Shown piece by piece: positions 1 to 7,614 of a stretch of DNA of 10,694 bases. The notes below the pieces were generated by a model, which searched no databases, was not told where the DNA came from, and worked only from the letters and a program-made list of their open reading frames with translations. Origin of the DNA: Jaenimonas drosophilae. Lineage: Eukaryota; Euglenozoa; Kinetoplastea; Trypanosomatida; Trypanosomatidae. Both the position numbers and the translations under genes were made by a program. Each line of letters begins with the position of its first letter. Within the stretch, counting starts at the first letter, position 1. Location: positions 1 to 10,694 of the forward strand of contig JASAON010001299.1 of the NCBI GenBank assembly GCA_030849065.1, read 5' to 3'.

Positions 1-464
1 CAATGGCAGAACTACGCTGTACGCATCAGTCACCGAAGGGGAGAGGAGCATGGCACAGCAAGATACCCGCACAACGTGGCGGTGGATGCGTGCATCACTC
101 GTTCACGCACAAGAGTGTGCGAACCACTACATTGCCAAGAACTGTGCAGCAGCTCTACCTAATCAAGAAACATACGAAAACAAAAAAAAGCCTTCAACAC
201 CTCCCAGGAATCTGTCAAGACGCCACGCATGATCATCTCGCATTATCCACGCCTCCACGTACGAGAGAGTGCGGGCAGCCTCGCTCAGTTCCTCGGCAAC
301 ATATACAGAAACGGATGAAAAAAGAAAGAGAATGCACACCTCCGCTGCTTCCCTTGGGTACGCCACACTCCAGAAAAGATGGATCTAGCTGCCAAAGACA
401 AGTTGGGGGAGCACCGCGCTCCGGGCAATGATGACGATGATGTGTACGCATCAACCAGCAGGAA
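1..464 (-). other. Spacer downstream of the last microprotein gene
   Basis: No supported gene lies here. It should hold the 3' UTR of the 98-aa gene ending at 465 and the start of the spacer to the next gene beyond the left edge. On the minus strand a T-rich tract at about 173-190 is followed by an AG at 159-160, which would serve as a trans-splice acceptor for that next gene. A minus-strand ATG at 49-51 opens a frame that runs off the window edge for 17 codons. Two short upstream ATGs precede it (130-132, followed at once by a stop, and 93-95, 19 codons), so a gene start there is only a possibility. The open frames on both strands are rich in R, H, S, T and C and resemble translated non-coding DNA. 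Confidence 0.5.
159..190 (-). promoter_or_regulatory. Possible trans-splice acceptor for a gene beyond the left edge
   Basis: On the minus strand a T8 run and mixed T-rich sequence (173-190) lead into a first AG at 159-160. This matches the polypyrimidine-then-AG pattern seen ahead of most genes in the window. No complete downstream gene is visible to confirm its use. Confidence 0.3.
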
Positions 465-761
465 TTATACCTGCACCTCATCGTTGGAGCGGTGGCTGGC
501 CGCACGTGGGATCTCAATGCCATCATCGAGCTCATCCATCGGTGCGGCACACTCGCCCTCTGGGGCTCCCTCTTCACGATCGCAGCCAATGCCGGCAATG
601 TGCAGCTCATCGGGCCTGCGGTAGGCCACGTAGAGGGCTAGCACGATGCCAGCAAGGGTGATGCCCAAGCACACCCACACGAGTGGGAACTCCTTGCCAT
701 CGGCCTTGGCCATGCCAATGACGGCAGCAAGTGCGAGGAGAGAAAGCTGAGAGGCAGACAT
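465..761 (-). CDS. Small signal-peptide/single-span membrane protein, copy C of a tandem family (98 aa)
   Basis: Unrecognised family. The 98-aa product starts with a hydrophobic leader (residues 1-20, ending GMAKA) that looks like a cleavable signal peptide. A four-residue stub (DGKE) follows, then a membrane span at about 25-46 containing VWVCLGITLAGI, a juxtamembrane YVAYRRPDE (44-52), and an acidic, Pro/Glu/Asp-rich tail. The positive RRP just after the span predicts that the tail is cytosolic. The frame stays open upstream of this ATG (to 962), but that part has no relatives in the sister genes and overlaps the putative splice acceptor at 839-840. The start at 761 aligns residue for residue with the start of the 88-aa copy. 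Between residues 24 and 52 the two copies share 23 of 29 residues. The role is unknown; a surface or endomembrane protein is the safest inference. Confidence 0.85.
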   Translation of the reverse strand: MSASQLSLLALAAVIGMAKADGKEFPLVWVCLGITLAGIVLALYVAYRRPDELHIAGIGCDREEGAPEGECAAPMDELDDGIEIPRAASHRSNDEVQV

Positions 762-1462
762 GATGCGTGGAGATGAAGTGATGTGGTTGTGTGGTGAGAA
801 GAGCCACGAGCTGAGAGTGAACCTAGATGACGAAGGGGCTAAGGAGGAGATCAAAGAGTAAAGAAGCAAGCACGAAGGTTCATGTGTTGCGTGTGAAGGG
901 CAGAAATGCAGTTGGAGAGGGGTACTCATACCCCAGATACGCCAGATAGTGAAAGACTCCACTGGAGCATCTACAGTAACTCTACTGGACGAATGGATAT
1001 NTATGCGTGAACGTCATCGTTTGCACGCATCCAACAATATGCGTCTCTTGCATCAACAAATGCAAGAAATGCGAGAAAAAAAACAGAGTTGTGTTTTCTT
1101 CACCAATAGCTTCACTGTCACTGGGGTAACAATCTTCATCATCGTTGTGCATATGAAGGGCAAACACATAAAACAAGAATGAAAAAAAAAACACCAAACA
1201 TGACAGATTAAGAGGGAGAAAATGGCACGTGGTCAAACAAAAATTCACGAAGAGAACAATAAATGAAACTAGTGTTTGGCGTTTCCTCATGTACGTGAAT
1301 CCGTCCAAACAAGTCAATGAATATATAACCTGAACTTTCCTTTTCTCCTTATCTACGGTGAGATCTCATTGGTCGTATGTACTGCCACAGCCACAGCCAG
1401 CACGTGGTGGTGTACGTGTGTGGAAGACAGAAGAAAAAAAAACAGCATCCGTGGCCTGAAAT
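762..1462 (-). other. Intergenic spacer within the tandem array
   Basis: A 701-bp spacer. On the minus strand it would hold the 3' UTR of the 88-aa gene and the splice region of the 98-aa gene. It contains T-runs on the minus strand (A9 at about 1434-1442 and A10 at 1182-1191 on plus). One ambiguous base sits at about 1002. A minus-strand frame at 982-1317 (111 codons) contains an acidic stretch, but it is mostly phenylalanine runs from T tracts and has no family resemblance, so no gene is called. Confidence 0.5.
839..866 (-). promoter_or_regulatory. Predicted trans-splice acceptor of the 98-aa gene
   Basis: On the minus strand a C/T-rich tract (841-866, ending CTCCTCCTT) runs directly into AG at 839-840. 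Splicing here would give a 5' UTR of about 77 nt before the ATG at 761, with no intervening ATG. It also removes the upstream in-frame extension. Confidence 0.55.
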
Positions 1463-1729
1463 CTACACTCGTTCATCGTGATTCTTGCGCTCCTCTTCTT
1501 CTACGCCATGGAGCACGTTGACGGGTCTCTCCTCCAATTCTTGCATAACATCTGTGGCTCCCGAGGCGTACTCCTCCTCCGGGCGGCGGTAGGCAACGTA
1601 CACCACAACAAAAATGCCAGCAAGAGTAACTCCCAGACACACCCACACGAGTGGGAACTCATCTGCCTCGGCCTTGGCCACAGCCATGAAGGCAGACAGA
1701 GCAAGTACAACCAAGGAAGTGGTGCGCAT
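1463..1729 (-). CDS. Small signal-peptide/single-span membrane protein, copy B of a tandem family (88 aa)
   Basis: Middle member of the three-gene array. The 88-aa product has a signal-peptide-like leader (1-20, ending MAVAKA), a stub EADE, and a span at about 25-46 with VWVCLGVTLAGI. The conserved YVAYRRPEEE follows, then a tail dominated by glutamate (GVEEEERK near the C-terminus). Leader and span align without gaps to the 98-aa copy through residue 52. After that the tails diverge completely in sequence while both stay acidic. The strict conservation of the Cys-Leu-Gly core of the span and of YVAYRRP suggests that these are the functional parts. Function not recognised. The start ATG is the first after the putative acceptor. 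Confidence 0.87.
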   Translation of the reverse strand: MRTTSLVVLALSAFMAVAKAEADEFPLVWVCLGVTLAGIFVVVYVAYRRPEEEYASGATDVMQELEERPVNVLHGVEEEERKNHDERV

Positions 1730-1773
1730 TGTGCCAAAGATGAAGGTGCGAGAGTGTGTGGGAGTAAGTCAGT

Positions 1774-1830
1774 CTAAGTCAGAAAGACGAAAAGGTGATG
1801 AAAATGAAGGAAGAAAGTGTAGAAGGTGAG
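1774..1830 (-). promoter_or_regulatory. Predicted trans-splice acceptor of the 88-aa gene
   Basis: On the minus strand a long C/T-rich tract (about 1777-1830, repeated CTTTCTTCC-like sequence) is followed by AG at 1774-1775. The 5' UTR would be about 44 nt, with no ATG before 1729. Confidence 0.6.
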
Positions 1831-2197
1831 CAACACATTCATCGTGAAGCTGTGCAGTAGCAGCCTCCATCATGAGTTACGTTTTCATCAATGAACCGTC
1901 AGCCACCCATGGTATTCGAGCACAACAAAGAATTTGTAGAAGTGTGGTGCACATAGAGAAAAAATTGATCCAACCCAACCACACATATGTGCTTATTACA
2001 CCACATGCCAACACCGTCTGCATCGGGCTCAGCACCGTCATTCATGTAGTAGTCCATCGCATTGCACAACACAGCGATGATGTTCTTCCGAATGAGCGGA
2101 TCGTGAGAGATGAAATGAGAAAGGGATAGGAAGAGAGAGAGCAAACATATTTACGAAAAAAAAAAGGCCATTGATGTCGGAGACGGCACGGCTTCTG

Positions 2198-2210
2198 CTG
2201 AAAAAAAAAA
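2198..2210 (-). promoter_or_regulatory. Orphan acceptor-like T10-CAG in mid-spacer
   Basis: On the minus strand ten T residues are followed at once by CAG (AG at 2198-2199), a near-ideal acceptor. The first ATG downstream (2169-2171) gives only a six-codon frame, so no evident coding gene uses it. It could be an alternative upstream acceptor for the 88-aa gene with a long 5' UTR, or the site of a non-coding or decayed gene. Confidence 0.3.
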
Positions 2211-2423
2211 CCCGAAAAAGAACGACCTTGGCTCCCACTGCCATGCATCCGCAACATGATGTACAACAAACACGGAATGCACCAACTGTGATGATGTTGG
2301 GCCACACAGAAGAAAAGCAAAAGAGGGGCAACATGAAGAAAGAAAGGAAAAAAAACACAAGATGGTGGCTGCGACTGCAAATATAATCCATGAATTCATC
2401 ACCCCACACGAACAGGTGTTTGC

Positions 2424-2705
2424 CTACACATGATCCGCGGTCCTCTGGCTGTTGTTGTGGCTGTTGTCGGGATTAGAATCATCAAGAACGTTCGGGCAGC
2501 GCTCTTCGGGGTCGTGGCTGACGCCAATCTTAATGGGCACGTGAACCTCTTCCGGCCGGCGGTAGGCAACGTAGAGGGTCATTAGGATGCCAACAATGGT
2601 GATACCAAGACAGGCAAAGACCAACACTTGCTCCCCGCCATGTTGGGCGTTGGCAATGTCCATGAAGGCAGCAAGTGCCAAGAGAGTGAGCGATGTCGTT
2701 GTCAT
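2424..2705 (-). CDS. Small signal-peptide/single-span membrane protein, copy A of a tandem family (93 aa)
   Basis: First-transcribed and most divergent member of the array. The 93-aa product has a leader (1-20, TSLTLLALAAF core, ending IANA), a stub QHGGEQ, and a span at about 27-47 with FACLGITIVGI. It keeps the family signature LYVAYRRPEE (44-53), then a polar tail rich in Asn, Asp, Ser and His. It carries one extra residue between leader and span relative to its sisters and lacks their EFPLVW lead-in, but keeps CLGIT and YVAYRRP. An upstream in-frame ATG at 2822 would add an implausible phenylalanine run encoded by the polypyrimidine tract. The ATG at 2705 fits both the family alignment and the splice signal. 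Function unknown. Confidence 0.85.
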   Translation of the reverse strand: MTTTSLTLLALAAFMDIANAQHGGEQVLVFACLGITIVGILMTLYVAYRRPEEVHVPIKIGVSHDPEERCPNVLDDSNPDNSHNNSQRTADHV

Positions 2706-3428
2706 GATGCACAGGTGCGCAGTTGAATGATGTTGTTGGTGAAAGTCGCGAAGAAAGCTTTGACGGAGATGGGCAATCTGCCAGAAAACCAATAAGAAGA
2801 AGAAGAAGAAGAAAAACAGCACTTGCTGATGTAGGTAGCATCAAGACAGACACAGAGAGTTTGGAGATGCATGGCAGCATGCGCAGTGTTGCAGTTGCTG
2901 TATTCATTCATGTTGTGCGAGGAGAAATCAAGAAGATAAAGAAGGAATGCGTCATTGTGCTCCACTCTTGGTAGGCACACAGCGAAAACATGGGCTAACA
3001 AAACCCCAAACACCATACTACGTGTGTTTCATGGAATGGCAAGGACGCCTACAGACATCAACGCACACTTCACTTGATGTTGTTATGAGTGCAAGAGGTG
3101 CCGCAACAAAGTATGTGGTCATCACTCGTATAAACGGGGTGGCACACCAAACATCATCATCAACACAACAACACTACATGTACATCGGTACGCAAACAGG
3201 CAAAATAGAACCACAACGAAGATCGGCGTAGCAGCACGTCAGAGAAGCAAACAAGACTCTCAACTGCCTCGCAGAATGATTTAAGGGTAAGGTACACGCA
3301 CTTATGTTTATAGACGCGCCACGACACCATGTGTGTGTGCGTTGCGGGCAAAAAACAAAAAATGAAAGAGACACAAAAAAAAAAGAACAAAAAAAAACTG
3401 GCCTTACGTCCTGCAACGAATGCCATCA
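2706..3428 (-). other. Spacer between the acylated-protein gene and the microprotein array
   Basis: A 723-bp spacer. Just downstream of the 612-aa gene's stop the minus strand has a T-rich stretch (about 3343-3397, with T9 and T10 runs), probably in the 3' UTR. The splice signal of the 93-aa gene lies near the other end. Open frames here are translations of T tracts or antisense. No fourth copy of the small-protein family was seen. Confidence 0.5.
2778..2818 (-). promoter_or_regulatory. Predicted trans-splice acceptor of the 93-aa gene
   Basis: On the minus strand a strong tract of TTTTTC followed by repeated TTC (about 2797-2818) leads through TTTTCTGGC to AG at 2778-2779. The 5' UTR would be about 72 nt with no ATG before 2705. 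Confidence 0.6.
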
Positions 3429-5267
3429 TCACACACCCAACCAATGACTCGTGGATGGCAATCGATGGCAACAATCGAGGAGCAACTGCGACATTAAACC
3501 CTCATCGCCGTACACCTCCTTCACCATGCACTCCAGTCTCTGTTTCAGTGAATTCAGGGCAGGTGTTGTGGCATCTACATGAAGGAACATCTTTACACGC
3601 AAAAGAAGCAGGCCAAACATGAGAAGCAGACTCTCCTCATCCTTTAGCCCGCTCTGCAACATCCTACTTTTCACGAAGTAGGTGCTGTCGTGGGAGTCTG
3701 TGCATGGAAACAACGCCGTGTTGATGTCTTGGTACGCGTGCAACTCATCCTCTTCACTTTGCTTGGTGCTGGTTAGAATCTTCCTCACGACCTTTGTTGT
3801 GTTGCCGATGGATTCAGCACGTGCACGACCTACAAGGCTACCATGTGTCTTGATAATGCTATGATGGTGGTTCTCTGGCCTAAATTCATTGGGTACACCT
3901 CCTGTGTTGTGTGCGCATGCATCCACGCCATCCATCTTCATGTTGGCCACGAAGGACGCCACATGGCCCACGAACATGGTCGGCAATACATTACCCATGA
4001 TCTCTGTTGGCGCATAGCGCAACGATGCCTCCTCACCAGCCACGAGAAGCGTCATAACATTATCCTGTGCCGCGCCATCGCTCATCTTGATTGCCAGCGT
4101 TAACGTCTGTTCCTCTGGTGCATGAAACCTCCTGGTGGGGCCGCCATGTGTAGATGCACCACCACCACCACCTCCCAACGAATCCAGCGTGCTGCAGCTC
4201 CCACCGCCTCTCATCAAAGATCCATCTGCATCTGCTGTGTTCTCATCATTCATCATGGCAATCGCCTGGCCAATCCATCCTTTCACTTGCATATTGAAGA
4301 AGCTGCCCGTACGTTTGCACGCCATGAGAAGAAGCTGCCGCATCATCACGACTGAGCGCTCGTGCACCTGATGAATCTTACACATGTGAAGATGCCGCAT
4401 CGCTGACAGCCGTGCAACAGACGTCAAAGGTGGCAGCGATGTTGGCAGGCATGAGGTCGCCTTCATCCACTCGTGCTGCTCATCATCACTCATCGCATCC
4501 GCAGATTCTCGCAGGATGGCATTCGCATGAGTGCCCTCCTCCAGCAACATCATGCCGTACTGCATCAATGTGCATGTGTTGTAGCGGCACAGTACCTGCT
4601 GCAGGCCCACCAGCACCTGCTGAATGCGCATCTCCCTCCCTTGAAGAACATGAAGAGATGCAGAGCTTCGTCGCCGCCACTCATACCCCTCCGCGGGAAA
4701 CGTTGGGTGTTGAGGTGCTTCCTCACTCTTCATCATCACCTTCAACCACAACAACCCACGTTGCAAGCGTTGCTCAATCAGTTCCAACAGTTCATGAGCG
4801 CATACGGTGATGAGGTGCCAGTAGTGAAGCGCTCGCTCTTCGTACCTCGCACGTGTGTAGGCCATCGCCACATCCGCAACAAGACGAAGATAGTCAAGCT
4901 TTGGCAGCAACTCTGCCTCAGATACGTTGAGCTCCACACACATGGAGGAGCTTCCGCAGGCGGCACGGGTACATGTTGTTGAGGCGGGGTTCGTGCGCCA
5001 ACACCAGCACTCCGCCAAACTCCTCCGTGCATCGCATGTTGATGATAGCTGCGCTTCCGCCATCTTCTCCTCCTCTGGAGGCTGGCATCCAGCAGCGCCA
5101 CGGAGCTCCTTCCAAAACGCACAACCAGAGTGGCTCTCCATCGCTGTATCGAAGAGATGGTCTGCGTAAGTGAAGCGGCCAGCCGCCAATGCGGCAACGC
5201 CCATGGAAAACTCCGTCGGATGCTGCAACACCTCATCTGTCGCACCACAACAGCTGCATTGGCCCAT
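3429..5267 (-). CDS. Putative dually acylated TPR-like protein (612 aa)
   Basis: Function not recognised. The N-terminus MGQCSCCG fits N-myristoylation at Gly2 plus palmitoylation at Cys4, Cys6 and Cys7, which in kinetoplastids commonly directs proteins to the plasma or flagellar membrane; membrane attachment is inferred. Residues about 18-45 (AGRFTYADHLFDTAM) look like one TPR helical pair and about 126-155 (AYTRARYEERALHYWHL) like a second. Residues 200-340 are largely helical. A glycine run (363-371) and a low-complexity linker separate a C-terminal region (about 380-612) with a leucine-rich helix near 545-560. Residues about 70-110 read poorly (Ser/Thr/Cys/Arg/Trp-rich) and may be out of frame (see findings). 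The start is the first ATG after the putative acceptor at 5291-5292. Confidence 0.85.
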   Translation of the reverse strand: MGQCSCCGATDEVLQHPTEFSMGVAALAAGRFTYADHLFDTAMESHSGCAFWKELRGAAGCQPPEEEKMAEAQLSSTCDARRSLAECWCWRTNPASTTCTRAACGSSSMCVELNVSEAELLPKLDYLRLVADVAMAYTRARYEERALHYWHLITVCAHELLELIEQRLQRGLLWLKVMMKSEEAPQHPTFPAEGYEWRRRSSASLHVLQGREMRIQQVLVGLQQVLCRYNTCTLMQYGMMLLEEGTHANAILRESADAMSDDEQHEWMKATSCLPTSLPPLTSVARLSAMRHLHMCKIHQVHERSVVMMRQLLLMACKRTGSFFNMQVKGWIGQAIAMMNDENTADADGSLMRGGGSCSTLDSLGGGGGGASTHGGPTRRFHAPEEQTLTLAIKMSDGAAQDNVMTLLVAGEEASLRYAPTEIMGNVLPTMFVGHVASFVANMKMDGVDACAHNTGGVPNEFRPENHHHSIIKTHGSLVGRARAESIGNTTKVVRKILTSTKQSEEDELHAYQDINTALFPCTDSHDSTYFVKSRMLQSGLKDEESLLLMFGLLLLRVKMFLHVDATTPALNSLKQRLECMVKEVYGDEGLMSQLLLDCCHRLPSTSHWLGV

Positions 5268-5290
5268 GGGCTCTAACTAAGGTTCCTTGT

Positions 5291-5322
5291 CTGGGGAAGC
5301 AAAGAAAAAAAACACGAAGAAG
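5291..5322 (-). promoter_or_regulatory. Predicted trans-splice acceptor of the 612-aa gene
   Basis: On the minus strand a pyrimidine tract with T8 (about 5293-5322) ends CTTCCCC followed by AG at 5291-5292. The 5' UTR would be only about 23 nt before the ATG at 5267, which fixes MGQCSCC as the N-terminus and supports the acylation reading. Confidence 0.65.
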
Positions 5323-5550
5323 ACGTACACATAATGCCAGAAAGGATGTAGGCACACAACGCCCACCACGCTCATCATCCACTACACGTACTTGTTGTTG
5401 TTGGCATGGGTGAAGGGAAGCTCCTCATCCCATTGCATCTATGGCAGCCCAGCACCGACACATTGCAGATCTAAAATCCTCTGCAAGAGGGGCACATAGC
5501 CGGGCATTGTCACGTGCTCGTGCATGGAGATGGAGAGAGAGAGAGGCCTC

Positions 5551-7614
5551 CTACACACGGGCAAACATGAGCGTCATGCGCTTCCGTTTGGCGAGATACG
5601 CCGCCATCTCCTTGAAGGTGGTGAAGGAGCGGCCATCCACTTTTGCGATGCGCCATGGACGGTTGCGCTGCGCATAAAAGAGGCGCGCGAAGGGATGCGT
5701 GGTGGCACTCGATGGCGATCCGTCAACGGAAGGCGGCAGCGCCTGCAACACCGGGTGGGCGGAGTGTGGGTCCACGGAGAGCTGCAGGCCCCACGAGAAG
5801 TTTGTGGAAGGGCGCTCAAACTTCATATCGTCGTTGGTGATGGCGGTGAGACGCACATCGTGCTGAAAGAGGCACGGCACCGGTGCAGCATCCTTCGCCA
5901 CACCATCCTCATCCACGGCAGGAGCCTCCTCCACCTGCTCGTCCGTCGTGGCGGGCACCACGTCCATCACCTTCTGCTCCTCCTCCATTTCCACGTGTGT
6001 ATCTGCCATCGTTGTTGTTGTTGTTGGCGCAGCCATCTTCTTCTCGGGAAGAACGGCGGGCTCCTTTATCACCTCCACCTCCTCCGCCGTCAAGGGCCGC
6101 AGCGTTGCTGAACGCGAAGTTGAGCGAGCCGCCATCATCATCTCCACATCTACATTCTCCTCCTCTTGCACCGTTGTGTGTGGGATGGCGGCGGTTGTGG
6201 TGGCCCCAACGACACCATGGGAAGGCGGCAGCACCACGAGCTCCAGCAGTACCGTCTCGGCCTGCATCGCCAACGCCACTCCCTGCGCGGGTGAGCGCAC
6301 CTCGATCCCATTCACGGCCAGTAACTTAAGCCGATCTCCATAGGCACGCATGTATATCTCTGCCTCCTCACTCATGCTGCACGCCTGTGGCGGGGACCAG
6401 CGGAGCTCTGAATCCAACGCGAAGCTCCACTTCACCGCCTCCGTCTGCCGTCGATGCATCCGCAGATACGCTCGCTGGCCCGATGCGGCTTCACCACCTT
6501 GAAAAGGAACGGCGAAGCTCAGTTGAAGAGGATAGCGCTGCCACTCCGTCGTCCACGCGGGTGAGTGCGCGGAGAGCCTGAGTGTGGTGGCGCTGGTACT
6601 CCCCACACGCTGCATCTCCTGTGCAAGCCACGCCGTATCTGTCTCGAATGATGATGATGATGACGATGATGATGGCGGTCGGAGGGATTTGCCATTGATG
6701 CTGTGGATGGTAGCGCCACTACGGCTCATGTTAAGAAGGCGATGGAGCTCCTTTGCCTCGGGCCGAAGACGCATCGCCACGTCAATGCCAACGAGCTGGC
6801 CCCGTGCGTTGAAGAGCATCCCCCATGGCACCTCGGGCGAGGATCGATGCAGCTCAAAGGAGAGAAGCCCCGCCTCCTCCTGTATGGCGAGGTGCCTCAC
6901 CGTCGTGAGAGAGATGGGCGGGAGTGCCGTGCCGTTGGTAACGAGCAGCACCACGTCGCCCAGCTGGTAAAAGTAGGTCGCCACGCATGGCAGGAGGACG
7001 GCCAGCTCACCCTGGGCAAGTGGGAAGAGGCTCAGGATGCGGTTGAAGCTCTCCACCACATCACGTAGCAAGGTGTCGGTGACGAGCAACGCCGCGCAGG
7101 CCGTCTTCTCCGCGCGTGGAAGGGCGAGCTCCTCATCCAGTTGGCGTCGAAGCTGTGTCAGGATGAGCTCCACACGCAGCTTCACACTCACGTAGCTCAG
7201 GACGTAGAGCGATTCCAGCATCTCCTCTGGAGATACGGAGCGAGACGATAGCAATTCATCAAAGATGGCAGCGTTGCGATCCGCGACAGAAACATCCACC
7301 GCCACCGGCCCGCACGCCAACGAGGAAGAGATGGCGCTACGGACTAAACGCATCAACTGCGTGAGTGCCACACGTGGAGTAACTGCACGACGCTCCACTA
7401 GCGCGCTGAGCTTCGTCAAGCCCTCCATCACAGTGGCCATTCGTTGCGCCAGTTGTTTGGCGTAGGTGTGTGGCGGGGCACGTGATGGATCATAAATGTA
7501 GTTTGAGATGGGCTCTGCATCCACCTGCTGCAGATGCTCCAGGGTCTGGAGAAACCGCGCTGAGCGCGGAGATGCCATTGTTGTTGTAGTTGTTGTTGTT
7601 TTGTTGTTGCTCAT
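5551..7614 (-). CDS. Protein with three PDZ-like repeats (687 aa)
   Basis: No named family recognised. Residues about 13-225 are mostly amphipathic helices and predict a helical domain. Three PDZ-like modules follow. The first (about 252-348) has VPWGML as loop and IHSINGKSL as strand end, with a Ser9 insertion after it. The second (about 363-462) has the canonical-looking GDRLKLLAVNGIEV. The third (about 598-687) has FSWGLQL, then HPFARL and WRIAKVDGRS. An acidic, Thr/Val/Glu-rich linker (about 480-580) separates the second and third. PDZ modules usually bind C-terminal peptides, so a scaffold role is a reasonable inference; no catalytic motif is visible. The first ATG after the acceptor at 7736-7737 is at 7614. 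A second ATG at 7578 would remove a Thr7 run and start MASPRSARF. The frame also stays open to 7716 but without another ATG. Confidence 0.85.
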   Translation of the reverse strand: MSNNKTTTTTTTMASPRSARFLQTLEHLQQVDAEPISNYIYDPSRAPPHTYAKQLAQRMATVMEGLTKLSALVERRAVTPRVALTQLMRLVRSAISSSLACGPVAVDVSVADRNAAIFDELLSSRSVSPEEMLESLYVLSYVSVKLRVELILTQLRRQLDEELALPRAEKTACAALLVTDTLLRDVVESFNRILSLFPLAQGELAVLLPCVATYFYQLGDVVLLVTNGTALPPISLTTVRHLAIQEEAGLLSFELHRSSPEVPWGMLFNARGQLVGIDVAMRLRPEAKELHRLLNMSRSGATIHSINGKSLRPPSSSSSSSSFETDTAWLAQEMQRVGSTSATTLRLSAHSPAWTTEWQRYPLQLSFAVPFQGGEAASGQRAYLRMHRRQTEAVKWSFALDSELRWSPPQACSMSEEAEIYMRAYGDRLKLLAVNGIEVRSPAQGVALAMQAETVLLELVVLPPSHGVVGATTTAAIPHTTVQEEENVDVEMMMAARSTSRSATLRPLTAEEVEVIKEPAVLPEKKMAAPTTTTTMADTHVEMEEEQKVMDVVPATTDEQVEEAPAVDEDGVAKDAAPVPCLFQHDVRLTAITNDDMKFERPSTNFSWGLQLSVDPHSAHPVLQALPPSVDGSPSSATTHPFARLFYAQRNRPWRIAKVDGRSFTTFKEMAAYLAKRKRMTLMFARV

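Larger units (their letters stand above)
1730..2423 (-). other. Intergenic spacer within the tandem array
   Basis: A 694-bp spacer, nearly the same length as the 701-bp spacer on its left. It includes the splice region of the 88-aa gene and, mid-spacer, two T10 tracts on the minus strand (2201-2210 and 2156-2165), the first followed immediately by CAG. Three overlapping minus-strand frames (2038-2409, 2042-2380, 2151-2402) look hydrophobic because they translate T tracts. A fourth (1899-2144) is discussed under findings. None has a good start or a recognisable family, so no gene is called. Confidence 0.5.
465..2705 (-). repeat. Tandem array of three diverged paralogous genes
   Basis: Start codons at 2705, 1729 and 761 lie 976 and 968 bp apart, and the two internal spacers are 694 and 701 bp. 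Coding parts are clearly homologous: at DNA level the GCGGTAGGC block and the CACCCACACGAGTGGGAACTC block recur. By eye the spacers are not obviously alike. The regular period suggests duplication of a roughly 970-bp unit, followed by loss of spacer similarity while the membrane span was kept. Confidence 0.8.

Noticed and set aside
762..962. Upstream in-frame extension of the 98-aa protein
   Set aside because: It would precede a clear signal peptide, has no counterpart in the sister genes, and spans the putative splice acceptor at 839-840.
982..1317. Minus-strand 111-codon frame with an acidic patch
   Set aside because: It is dominated by Phe runs from T tracts, contains the ambiguous base, lies wholly in a spacer, and shows no relation to the flanking family.
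1872..2129. Plus-strand 85-codon frame in a spacer
   Set aside because: It would be the only plus-strand gene in an otherwise one-directional cluster, and it has no pyrimidine tract plus AG upstream on its own strand and no recognisable motif.
2038..2409. Hydrophobic minus-strand frames that mimic a signal peptide and membrane protein
   Set aside because: The hydrophobicity comes from poly-T and CTT tracts in three overlapping frames. No frame is preferred and there is no similarity to the real small membrane proteins nearby.
3160..3474. Minus-strand frame overlapping the end of the 612-aa gene
   Set aside because: It is a T-rich 3' UTR translation with long Phe runs, and it starts inside the coding end of a better-supported gene.
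4778..5248. A separate 156-codon gene in another minus frame of the 612-aa gene
   Set aside because: It reads as Arg/Ser/Pro/Trp-rich out-of-frame sequence with no domain. Only the third frame (4918-5124) was odd enough to report as a possible frameshift.
5524..6343. Three overlapping plus-strand frames (5524-6111, 5883-6329, 5948-6343)
   Set aside because: They are antisense to the 687-aa gene. Proline, histidine, arginine and serine runs reflect the reversed Thr/Val/Glu-rich linker, and none resembles a domain.
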